A stretch of 64,000 nt of DNA. Source: PFJX01 sp031426815. GTDB lineage: Bacteria; Pseudomonadota; Gammaproteobacteria; Burkholderiales; Thiobacillaceae. Numbering within the stretch: position 1 is the first letter of the stretch; each line of letters opens with the position of its first letter. This document shows, piece after piece, positions 34,032 through 41,568 of this stretch. The position numbers and the translations under genes were made by a program. The notes under the pieces are model-generated. The model was given only the letters and a program-made list of their open reading frames with translations. It ran no database searches and was not told the DNA's origin. The stretch is taken from assembly GCA_031426815.1 (NCBI GenBank), contig JASJPG010000027.1, positions 71,573 to 135,572 on the forward strand. Direction: 5' to 3'.

Positions 34032-34760
34032 TTACAGCGACTTGTCCAGATAGGTCTTGACCGTTTCCAGCAGTAGCGCGTCTTTGCCTTCGAAGAAGTG
34101 GTCGGCTTTCGGCACCATGATCTGGGCCGATTTGGCATTGCGCAAGCCTTTGGCGCGGACCTTGGTCGCCTTCAGCACCTGCGGCAGATCATGTTCGCCA
34201 TACAGGTCGAGAACGGGAAACTTCAGCTTGCCGTAGTTCAACGGAGCCGGTGCGCCGATTGCGACCCAGGCGGCAATGTCGGCATCAGGATTTCGTTCCA
34301 GAAAGCGCGCGGTCATCCGGCAACCCATGCTGTGCGTCACCAGCATGATCTTCCGGTAGCCCTTGGCGGCCATGAAATCGACCGCGACCTTGATCCGGTC
34401 GGCAGCTTCATCGAACGTCGCCGGGTATTCAGCCTCCTTGGCATCGGCCTTCAGCACCGGCATCTGCACCGACAGCGTGGTATAGCCGTGATCCGGCAAC
34501 TGCTGGCGCAACGGGCCGATCAGACCCCAATCCGCATGCACGCCCATGCCGTGCACCACGATTACGCCGGCCTTGGCGTTGGGCGCCTCGGTATACAGCG
34601 TGAGAAATTTGTGGCCGCTGGAAAGCTCCAGCCAGACCGGGTCGCCGGTCAGCACCGAAGGCAGCACTTCATCCGCCCACTTTTTTTCGCGCGCATAGTC
34701 GGCAGCGCTGGCGGGCAGGACAACGAGGCACAACGCCATCAGCAGGGTCAGAAAACGCAT
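34032..34760 (-). CDS. Secreted alpha/beta hydrolase (DUF3530-like)
   Basis: A 242-residue protein with a cleavable signal (MRFLTLLMALCLVVLPASA). The mature part has GVIVVHGMGVHADWGLIGPL, an oxyanion-hole region; TTLSVQMPVLKADAKEAEYP; and the nucleophile elbow IMLVTHSMGCRMTARFL, with Ser as the catalytic residue. A His in MVPKADHFFEGK and an Asp in VLDLYGEHDLPQ complete a plausible triad. The family looks like DUF3530. Substrate unknown; periplasmic location expected. Convergent with pilU. Confidence 0.82.
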   Translation of the reverse strand: MRFLTLLMALCLVVLPASAADYAREKKWADEVLPSVLTGDPVWLELSSGHKFLTLYTEAPNAKAGVIVVHGMGVHADWGLIGPLRQQLPDHGYTTLSVQMPVLKADAKEAEYPATFDEAADRIKVAVDFMAAKGYRKIMLVTHSMGCRMTARFLERNPDADIAAWVAIGAPAPLNYGKLKFPVLDLYGEHDLPQVLKATKVRAKGLRNAKSAQIMVPKADHFFEGKDALLLETVKTYLDKSL

Positions 34761-34800
34761 AAATACTCCTCAACGGTGGAAAAGTAGCGTGATTGTCCGG

Positions 34801-35616
34801 TCATCCTGACCACACGCCATAGGCCATTCGTACGGCAAGCAGATAGAGCAGCGCGGCAAAAATCCGTTTCAGCCGCTGCACCGGCAAGCGGTGCGTGGCG
34901 CGGGCACCAAACGGCGCCGTGAGCCAGGTGCCGGTGGCGATTGCCGCCAGCGCCGGCAAATAAACGAAACCGAAGCTGGCGGGCGGCAAGCTCGCAACAT
35001 CGAGCCCGGCCAACGCATAGCCGACGCTGCCGGCCACGGCGATCGGCAAACCGATCGCCGACGAAGTGCCGATGGCGCGGCGCAGCCCGGCATTGCACCA
35101 GGTCAGAAACGGCACCGACAAGGTGCCGCCACCGATGCCGACCCAGCTCGACACCAGCCCGATCACGCCGCCGGCGAAGGTCATTCCGACCAGACCCGGC
35201 ATCTGGCGCGATGCCGGCGGTTTGAAGCCGAGCAGCATTTGCGTCGCCGCGTAGAACAGGAACACGGTAAAGAAGATTTTCAGGCCGCTATCGGACAACT
35301 TTGCCGCCGCCAGACTGCCGGCCAGCGTGCCGAGCAGGATGCCGGGCGCGATGCGGCGCACCGCCTGCCAGTCCACTGCGCCATGCGCATGATGCGCACG
35401 CAGGCTGGACAGCGCGGTCGGCACGATCACCGCCAGCGAGGTGGCCAGGGCCAGATGAATGTTGAACTGCGGGGCGAAGCCTTGCTCGGCGAACGCCCAG
35501 CTCAGCGCCGGCACCATCAACAATCCACCGCCCACCCCAAGCAGGCCGGCGACGAAGCCGGTGGCCAGGCCGAGCGCAAGGTAGAAAACGAGATATCCAG
35601 CCAGGACGAGATCCAC
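34801..35616 (-). CDS. TSUP family permease (TauE/SafE)
   Basis: A 271-residue inner-membrane protein with about eight hydrophobic segments arranged as an inverted repeat. The glycine-rich signatures GFVAGLLGVGGGLLMVPALS and LVSSWVGIGGGTLSVPFLTW mark the two halves of the sulfite exporter TauE/SafE family. Members move sulfite, sulfoacetate or other small sulfur or organic anions; the substrate here is unknown. Transcribed with the EVE gene 12 bp upstream. Confidence 0.92.
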   Translation of the reverse strand: MDLVLAGYLVFYLALGLATGFVAGLLGVGGGLLMVPALSWAFAEQGFAPQFNIHLALATSLAVIVPTALSSLRAHHAHGAVDWQAVRRIAPGILLGTLAGSLAAAKLSDSGLKIFFTVFLFYAATQMLLGFKPPASRQMPGLVGMTFAGGVIGLVSSWVGIGGGTLSVPFLTWCNAGLRRAIGTSSAIGLPIAVAGSVGYALAGLDVASLPPASFGFVYLPALAAIATGTWLTAPFGARATHRLPVQRLKRIFAALLYLLAVRMAYGVWSG

Positions 35617-35628
35617 GCCAGCTCGCCG

Positions 35629-36078
35629 TTACAGCAGCGGCTGAATGAATTTCCACTCGTCCGGATCGACCGGCGTAATCGACAGCCGATTGCCTTTCGC
35701 CAGAATCCGCATGGTCGCCAGTGCCGGCGCATCGCGCAGTTCGGCGAGCGGAATCAAACGGGTTTTCCGGACGAACTTCACTTCCACGTTGAACCAGCGC
35801 GGGTGCTCAGGCGTCGCCTTGGGGTCGAAATACTTGCCAGCGGCATCGAACTGCGTCGCGTCCGGATAAGCCGCCGCGCTCACCTCGGCCAGCCCGGCGA
35901 TACCCGGCTCGGCGCAGGTCGAGTGATAAAACAGCACACCGTCGCCGACCTGCATCTGATCGCGCATGAAATTGCGCGCCTGGTAATTGCGCACGCCGAA
36001 CCAGGCCACGCTGCCATCGCGCGCCAGATCGTCGATGCTGTATTCGGAAGGTTCGGATTTCATCAGCCAGTAACGCAT
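35629..36078 (-). CDS. EVE domain protein
   Basis: A 149-residue protein beginning MRYWLMKSEPSEYSIDDLAR, then WFGVRNYQARNFMRDQMQVG and GVLFYHSTCAEPGIAGLAEV: a complete EVE domain of the PUA-like fold, related to thymocyte nuclear protein 1. EVE domains bind modified nucleotides in DNA or RNA. ATG 36078 fits the conserved N-terminus; a longer frame upstream does not. In many betaproteobacteria the gene lies after zapA and the 6S RNA gene; here no zapA is visible but a structured non-coding segment precedes it. Confidence 0.93.
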   Translation of the reverse strand: MRYWLMKSEPSEYSIDDLARDGSVAWFGVRNYQARNFMRDQMQVGDGVLFYHSTCAEPGIAGLAEVSAAAYPDATQFDAAGKYFDPKATPEHPRWFNVEVKFVRKTRLIPLAELRDAPALATMRILAKGNRLSITPVDPDEWKFIQPLL

Positions 36079-36141
36079 ATCGATTCCTTGATGTTCTTTA
36101 AACCGCATTTAACCTTGAAACGGCTGACGAGCGGAGGTCTG

Positions 36142-36224
36142 CCACCGCGCCAGGTGTAGGCGCTGGCAGCGCGCTTCCACGTGCCGATGGAAGTATTCGC
36201 GGCCTGAACCGGCGCGGCGGTGGG
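36142..36224 (-). ncRNA. Candidate structured RNA upstream of the EVE gene (possible 6S RNA or leader)
   Basis: A non-coding segment in the 211-bp spacer can fold with outer arms 36142-36151 and 36211-36223 (GGCGCGG/CCGCGCC plus a shifted alternative), a 6-bp hairpin CTTCCA/TGGAAG at 36174-36193 and a 5-bp hairpin GCGCT/AGCGC at 36160-36172. Its place directly 5' of an EVE gene matches where 6S RNA sits in betaproteobacteria, and GCCGCGAATACTTCC on the minus strand loosely resembles a 6S segment. Strand and identity are uncertain. Confidence 0.3.
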
Positions 36225-36289
36225 TTTCTAATTGAATGGGGGCGCGCCATAATCCGACTAAATCACTCGGATATAAAAGGAGGGCCGCC

Positions 36290-37339
36290 ATGAATGACCT
36301 CAGCTTGGGCGCGATTGTCAGCGCTGTGCAGAAAAACTGTCACATTTCCGATGCCCAGTTCGCGGCGGATCTGACCTTGTGCACCTTCCTGCTGAAGATG
36401 CGCGAGCTGTATCGCTGGGAAAACGAGATTCCGCTGACCGAGGACATGCCGAAAAGCGAGGTGGGCGACTGGATGAACGAGCGCGAGCGGTTCTGGGAAG
36501 CGGTCGAAGCGGCGCCCTACGAACCTTTGCCGTTGTCCGGCGGCAGCGTCGATCCGTTCGAAGTGGCGCAGGCCAATCGCGAACTGGCGCCGCATGGACT
36601 GGTTTATTCGGGCGGTTTCGGGCGCGCCTGCAAGCCGCATTTTTTCCTCGGCAACCTGCTGCGCGAGGAGATGCGCGACGGCTTCAAGGTCTACGTCTCC
36701 GGCTGCGAATTCGCCCGCGACCTAGATGCGCCGCCGGGCATGATGCTGGACGACACCATCTTCGTGCGCACCGAGTCGTTGCAGCGCTGGCTGTGGGAAA
36801 AGTACGAGGAATGGAACTGGAACCATCGCAACGAAGCGATGACGCGCGCCGTCGCCTGCTACGACTTCCAGACCCGGCCGGCGGCGGCCTTGCAGGCGAT
36901 GACGGCGACGGAAACCGAATCGGTGATCCTGCATGAACTGGGCGAAGCGCGGGTTGGCGCCGAGCTGGGCGAAGACTGGTCGCAACTGCTCGCGGCCGTC
37001 ATGCGGACGCCGGCGGAAATCATGGCGCGCGCCGTGCGCGATCTCTATGCCGATTGCCTGTCGACGCTGCCGGGCTTGCTGGCACGCGAGAATCCGTGCG
37101 CGATCCACTTCTATTTCGCCAATTTCACCGGCATGCGGCGCAAGCTGTTTCCGGAGCTGGCGGCGGCCTATCAGGTCTGGCTGGACACCGGCGACAGCGG
37201 CGAACTGGAGCGCGTCGGCGCCGCCGGCAAGGCGCGCTGGCAGACGCTGGCCTGGCGCATGATCGAGCTGTATCGCCAGCACGGCGATGCGGTCGCTCCT
37301 CGCATCGAACGTTTGATCGAGGCCGGCGCAACGGCTTGA
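36290..37339 (+). CDS. Sfum_1244-like conserved protein
   Basis: A 349-residue soluble protein whose composition and motifs (TLCTFLLKMRELYRWENEIP, YSGGFGRACKPHFFLGNLL, ESVILHELGEARVGAELGED, CAIHFYFANFTGMRRKLFPE) match a conserved uncharacterised family known as Sfum_1244. The HELGE stretch recalls a zinc-binding HExxE, and nearby histidines are conserved-looking, but catalysis is unproven. AGGAGGG precedes ATG 36290. No signal peptide or membrane segment. It stands alone between the EVE gene (divergent) and the CheB-CheR gene. Confidence 0.75.
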   Translation: MNDLSLGAIVSAVQKNCHISDAQFAADLTLCTFLLKMRELYRWENEIPLTEDMPKSEVGDWMNERERFWEAVEAAPYEPLPLSGGSVDPFEVAQANRELAPHGLVYSGGFGRACKPHFFLGNLLREEMRDGFKVYVSGCEFARDLDAPPGMMLDDTIFVRTESLQRWLWEKYEEWNWNHRNEAMTRAVACYDFQTRPAAALQAMTATETESVILHELGEARVGAELGEDWSQLLAAVMRTPAEIMARAVRDLYADCLSTLPGLLARENPCAIHFYFANFTGMRRKLFPELAAAYQVWLDTGDSGELERVGAAGKARWQTLAWRMIELYRQHGDAVAPRIERLIEAGATA

Positions 37340-37558
37340 GCCAGGCGTGATGCGTGCAGTGCTTGTGAGCAGCTAGCAGACGTGACTTCCCCCTTTGCAA
37401 AAGGGGGAGTGAGGGGGATTTGGCGACCGCGCATTGCATGCAAACCGAAGTGGTTGGACAACGCACAAACTGCCGGCGGGACGCCGGCGCTCCTGCATGT
37501 ACCGGCAAGCGTGGCGACAAAATCCCGTAGCATGCGCGACAGTTCCCGGGAGACCGTC
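37340..37558. other. Spacer with small palindromes
   Basis: Contains ccccctttgcaaaaggggg (37387-37408 region), a relative of the palindrome near 1012, and the hairpin GCCGGCGGGACGCCGGC. No gene is seen. Confidence 0.5.
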
Positions 37559-40477
37559 ATGACCAAAGTCGCATCCGCGCACCCCTCTTTCCCCATCGTC
37601 GCGTTGGGCGCCTCCGCCGGCGGACTGGAGGCCTTCGAGCAGTTCTTCCGCAGCCTGCCGCCGCAGTCCGGTTTCGGCTTTGTGCTGGTGCCGCACCTCG
37701 ATCCAGACCATGCCAGCCTGCTCACCGAAATCCTGCAACGCAGCACGGCCATGCCGGTGGTGGAGGCGCAGGACCAGACCCGGGTCGCCGCCAACCACGT
37801 CCATGTCCTGCCGCCCAACCGCGACATGGCGATCTTTCACGGCGTCCTGCAACTCTCCGTGCCGGATGTGCCGCGCGGTCAACGCATGCCGATCGACGCG
37901 TTTCTGCGCTCCCTCGCCGAAGACCAGGGCGAGCGCGCCATCGGCATCGTCCTTTCCGGCACCGGCACCGACGGCACTTTGGGTCTGCGCGCCATCCTCG
38001 GCGCCGGCGGCATCGCGCTGGTGCAGGAGCCGACTTCGGCCAAGTACGACGGCATGCCGAGCAGCGCCATTCACGCCGGCTATGCCACCCGCGTCCTCGC
38101 GCCGGACAAGATGCCGGAGGCGCTGGCGCATCTGGTTACGCTGCCGAAAGGGCTGGAACAGCCTTCTGCCGTGGTGACGCCGGTCGGCGGCATCAACCGC
38201 ATCCTGATGCTGCTGCGTGCCAGCACCGGGCACGACTTCTCGCTGTACAAGAAGAGCACCATCGGCCGCCGCATCGAACGGCGCATGGCGCAGCACGACC
38301 TGACCGACATCGACATCTACGCGCGCTATCTGAAGGAGCACCCGGCCGAGGTGATCGTCCTGTTCAAGGAACTGTTGATCAATGTCACCTGTTTCTTCCG
38401 CGACCCGGACGCCTTTGCCACCTTGAAACAGGACATCCTGCCGACGCTGTTCGCCGACAAGCCGGAGGGCTACGTGTTTCGCGCCTGGGTGGCGGGTTGC
38501 GCCAGCGGCGAGGAGGCCTATTCCATCGCCATCCTGCTGCGCGAGCTGATGGATGACGCCCAGCGGGAATTCAAGGTGCAGCTCTACGCCACCGATCTCG
38601 ACGAGGATGCCATCGCGCTGGCGCGTGCCGGCCTGTACCCGCCCAACATCGCCGCCGACGTGTCGCCCGAACGCCTGCGCCGCTTCTTCGTCAAGGAAGA
38701 CGCCGGCTATCGGGTCAAGAAGGAAATCCGCGAAATGGTGGTGTTCGCATTGCAGAACGTCATCAAGGATCCACCGTTCACCAAACTCGATCTGCTCAGT
38801 TGCCGCAACCTGATGATCTATCTCGAAGCGGAACTGCAAAGCCGTTTGCTGCCGACGTTTCATTACGCCCTCAGGCCTGGCGGCGTGCTGTTCCTGTCGC
38901 CGTCGGAAAGCATCGGCAATTTTCCGGAACTGTTTGTGGCGCTGAGCCGCAAATGGAAGTTCTACCGCGCCACGCCTTCGGCCGCCTCGACCCGCGCGGT
39001 GATGGCCGGCGGCCTGGCCTGGACCGCCGACAGCAATGTCAAAAACTCGGAGGACGTTGTGAAGAAAGCCCGGGATACCAATTTCGCCGAACTGACCCGG
39101 CGCGTCCTGCTGCAGTCCTATGCCCCCGCCTCGGTGGTCACCGATCTCAAGGGCAACCTGCTGTTCGTGCATGGCGACACCGGCAAATACCTGCGGCCGG
39201 CGCCCGGCCAGGCTAGCCTGAACGTGATCGACATGGCGCGCGAGGGGCTGCAACTCGAACTGCGCAACGCGCTGCTGGTGGCCGAACGCGAAGCCACGAT
39301 GAACCGCGAGATCCTGGTCAAGACCAACGGCGACTTCCAGCCGGTCAGCCTCAGCGTACGGCCGTTGCCCGACCTGGATGCCGGCCAGGGCTTGTTGTTG
39401 ATCAGTTTCCAGGATCTGGCCCATGCCGCGCCTGCCAATACTGGCCGCAAAAAACGCGCGGCCGGGGCGGGCGCGTCGGCGCGGGTCGGAGAACTGGAGC
39501 GGGAACTGGCCTACACCAAGGAAAACCTGCAGGCCACCATCGAGGAACAGCAGGCCTCCAACGAAGAGCTGAAGTCGACCAACGAAGAGATGCAATCGAC
39601 CAACGAGGAACTGCAGTCCACCAACGAGGAACTGGAGACCTCCAAGGAAGAACTGCAATCGGTCAACGAAGAACTGATCACGGTGAATTCGGAACTGCAG
39701 GCCAAGATCGAGCAACTCGCCGGCATGCAGAACGACATGAAGAACCTGCTCGACAACATCAACATCGGCACCGTCTTCCTCGACCCGAATCTCCACATCC
39801 GCCGCTTCACGCGCGAAGCGGCGCGGGTCTACCGCCTGGTCGCCACCGACGTGGGGCGGCCGCTGGCCGACATCAAAGCGGACCTCGCCGAAGAAGACCT
39901 GTTGCACGAGGCGAAGAACGTGCTCGACACGCTGGCGCCGTGCGAGCGCGAGGTGCGCACCGTCGCCGGCGCCTGGTATCTGGCGCGCATCCAGCCCTAC
40001 CGCACGCTCGATAACGTGATCGACGGCGTCGTGCTGACCTTCACCGACATCAGTTCGCGCGTCGCCGCCGAAGCCGCCGTGCAGGAGGCGCGCGAGATGG
40101 CCGAGGCCATCGTCGATACCGTGCGCGAACCCTTGGTGGTGCTCGATGGCGAGATGAGGGTCGTGTCCGCCAGCAAATCGTTCTATCAACGCTTCGACGC
40201 GACGGTGCGCGACACGGTCGGTCGGCCGCTGTACGAACTCGGCAACCGCCAGTGGGATATTCCCGCCTTGCGCGAATTGCTGGAAACCGTGCTGCCGCGC
40301 GACCAGAGCTTCGAAGGCTATGCCGTCGAGATGGACGCGCCGAACGGCGGTCGCCGCGGAATGTTGCTCAACGCCCGCCGCATCGTCGGCAAGGCCAGTG
40401 CCGCCCCGTTGATTCTGTTGGCGATCGAGGGGGCAGGTGAGTGGCGACACCACGCGATAGGGGTAGGGAAAGGGTAA
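37559..40477 (+). CDS. CheB-CheR-PAS fusion, 3' end truncated by a repeat and intron remnant
   Basis: A 972-residue fusion. A CheB methylesterase (residues about 10-190) has the Ser of GASAGG, the His of PHLDPDH and the Asp of GTGTDG, but no receiver domain. CheR methyltransferase (about 215-470) has VAGCASGEEAYSIAI and LSCRNLMIYL. A coiled coil of STNEELQ-type heptads follows (about 680-730), then two PAS domains. Homologues usually continue into a histidine kinase. Here the frame after LILLAIEG enters the dispersed repeat (40436) and a group II intron remnant, ending GEWRHHAIGVGKG. GGGAGA precedes ATG 37559. The output half is therefore missing; which partner it signals to is unknown. Confidence 0.88.
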   Translation: MTKVASAHPSFPIVALGASAGGLEAFEQFFRSLPPQSGFGFVLVPHLDPDHASLLTEILQRSTAMPVVEAQDQTRVAANHVHVLPPNRDMAIFHGVLQLSVPDVPRGQRMPIDAFLRSLAEDQGERAIGIVLSGTGTDGTLGLRAILGAGGIALVQEPTSAKYDGMPSSAIHAGYATRVLAPDKMPEALAHLVTLPKGLEQPSAVVTPVGGINRILMLLRASTGHDFSLYKKSTIGRRIERRMAQHDLTDIDIYARYLKEHPAEVIVLFKELLINVTCFFRDPDAFATLKQDILPTLFADKPEGYVFRAWVAGCASGEEAYSIAILLRELMDDAQREFKVQLYATDLDEDAIALARAGLYPPNIAADVSPERLRRFFVKEDAGYRVKKEIREMVVFALQNVIKDPPFTKLDLLSCRNLMIYLEAELQSRLLPTFHYALRPGGVLFLSPSESIGNFPELFVALSRKWKFYRATPSAASTRAVMAGGLAWTADSNVKNSEDVVKKARDTNFAELTRRVLLQSYAPASVVTDLKGNLLFVHGDTGKYLRPAPGQASLNVIDMAREGLQLELRNALLVAEREATMNREILVKTNGDFQPVSLSVRPLPDLDAGQGLLLISFQDLAHAAPANTGRKKRAAGAGASARVGELERELAYTKENLQATIEEQQASNEELKSTNEEMQSTNEELQSTNEELETSKEELQSVNEELITVNSELQAKIEQLAGMQNDMKNLLDNINIGTVFLDPNLHIRRFTREAARVYRLVATDVGRPLADIKADLAEEDLLHEAKNVLDTLAPCEREVRTVAGAWYLARIQPYRTLDNVIDGVVLTFTDISSRVAAEAAVQEAREMAEAIVDTVREPLVVLDGEMRVVSASKSFYQRFDATVRDTVGRPLYELGNRQWDIPALRELLETVLPRDQSFEGYAVEMDAPNGGRRGMLLNARRIVGKASAAPLILLAIEGAGEWRHHAIGVGKG
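40436..40456. repeat. First part of palindromic repeat copy D
   Basis: GGTGAGTGGCGACACCACGCG corresponds to the start of repeat copy A at 6706 (one difference). It is separated from the remaining part at 40601-40650 by the intron remnant. It forms part of the coding end of the CheB-CheR-PAS gene. Confidence 0.7.
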
Positions 40478-40600
40478 CCCCTCCCCTCCCTCCGAACCGT
40501 ACGTGCGGTTCTCCCGCATACGGCTCTCCAGTCGGTGGTTTCAACATCGTGATTGGCTCGCTTTGGCATGGGCCCCAGCCAAGGTGAAGAGCCCTTGTCC
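40457..40600 (-). mobile_element. 3' end remnant of a group II intron
   Basis: On the minus strand, 40526 to 40494 reads GAGCCGTATGCGGGAGAACC and on to CGTACGGTTC, a 33-nt hairpin matching group II intron domain V. A G-rich/C-rich stem (domain VI) follows and the intron ends CCCTACCCCTAT near 40457. The upstream 70 nt on that strand resembles the sequence usually found after the intron-encoded reverse transcriptase. No reverse transcriptase frame, domains I-IV or 5' end remain. It lies within the dispersed repeat, which appears as two flanking parts. Confidence 0.8.
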
Positions 40601-40650
40601 CGCGAAGAAAGGCGCTCCTACGACATTGGCAACTGCGCGAAATAAGTTTC
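40601..40650. repeat. Second part of palindromic repeat copy D
   Basis: Reads CGCGAAGAAAGGCGCTCCTA then CGACATTGGCAACTGCGCGA, matching the right half of copy A (6770-6808) with several changes. The left hairpin arm has been lost. Confidence 0.65.
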
Positions 40651-40756
40651 AGTGACTCGCAGCGCCGAGTCGACTCAATATTCCGTCCGGGATGCCGATA
40701 CCAAGACCTCAACGCGGGCGCTCTGTCCGCTTGGATCAACGATCTCCGAGGCGAAC

Positions 40757-41551
40757 ATGCTGCGCAAATCCTTCCAGAGTCTGATTACCGGTTTTTCCCT
40801 GATCCTCATGCTGTTCCAGGCGGCGGCCGCGCAAGCCGAGGCCAAGCCCGAAATGCTGATTTATTGTGGAATCACGATGATTCGGCCGATGACCGAGATC
40901 GCGCGCCAGTTCGAACAGCACGAGAACGTCAAGATCGTGCTGGCCCAGGGCGGCTCCGAGGATCTCTATCAAAGTTTGAAGAAGAGCGGCGTCGGCGACC
41001 TTTATCTGCCGGGCGAGCCGACCTTTCGTTCCAAATACCTGTCCGAGGGTTTATTGGGTGATGTCGTCACGGTGGGTTACAACCAGCTCGCCTTGATGGT
41101 GAAGAAGGGCAACCCCAAGCAGGTCAAGGGCAACGTAAAGGAACTGTTGCGGCACGATCTCAGCATCATCATCGGCAACGCCGAATCCGGCAGCGTCGGC
41201 AAGGAAACCAAGGATGTGCTCGATGCCGCCGGCATCTATGGCAAGGTGCTCGATGCCAGCATCTTTCTGGCCCCCGATTCGCGCGGCCTCAACAACGCCA
41301 TGAAGAACGGCGAGGCGGATGCCATTCTCAACTGGCGCGCGACCGGGTTCTTTCCCGATAACGCCAAGGCGGTCGATGTCATTGACCTGAATCCGAAGCT
41401 GGCGAAGCCGCAAGCGTTGCTGCTCAGTCTGCTGACTTTCTCGAAGAACAAGGAAACGGCGAAATACTTCATGCGGTTTACCGCCGGTGAGGAAGGCCAG
41501 GCGGTGTTCCGCAAGTTCGGCTTCCTCGACAACAAGAGTGCAACGAAATAA
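40757..41551 (+). CDS. Periplasmic substrate-binding protein (ModA/PBP-like), partner of the adjacent kinase
   Basis: A 264-residue protein with signal peptide (ITGFSLILMLFQAAAAQAEA). The mature protein has the type II binding-protein layout: MLIYCGITMIRPMTEIARQF, IVLAQGGSEDLYQSLKKSGV, IIIGNAESGSVGKETKDVLD and AILNWRATGFFPDNAKAVDV, most like molybdate/tungstate-type proteins. No ABC permease or ATPase is nearby. Instead a sensor kinase with a large periplasmic domain starts 17 bp downstream. I infer the protein is a ligand sensor for that kinase rather than a transporter part. Ligand unknown. Confidence 0.85.
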   Translation: MLRKSFQSLITGFSLILMLFQAAAAQAEAKPEMLIYCGITMIRPMTEIARQFEQHENVKIVLAQGGSEDLYQSLKKSGVGDLYLPGEPTFRSKYLSEGLLGDVVTVGYNQLALMVKKGNPKQVKGNVKELLRHDLSIIIGNAESGSVGKETKDVLDAAGIYGKVLDASIFLAPDSRGLNNAMKNGEADAILNWRATGFFPDNAKAVDVIDLNPKLAKPQALLLSLLTFSKNKETAKYFMRFTAGEEGQAVFRKFGFLDNKSATK

Positions 41552-41568
41552 GGCATACGAGCACGCTC

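Noticed and set aside
39560..39700. Tandem repeat in DNA (heptads)
   Set aside because: It encodes the STNEELQ coiled coil normal for CheR-PAS proteins and is not a separate repeat or CRISPR-like array.
37373..40519. 1048-codon open frame opposite the CheB-CheR-PAS gene
   Set aside because: It mirrors the conserved gene codon by codon and has no recognisable domain; typical GC-rich antisense shadow.
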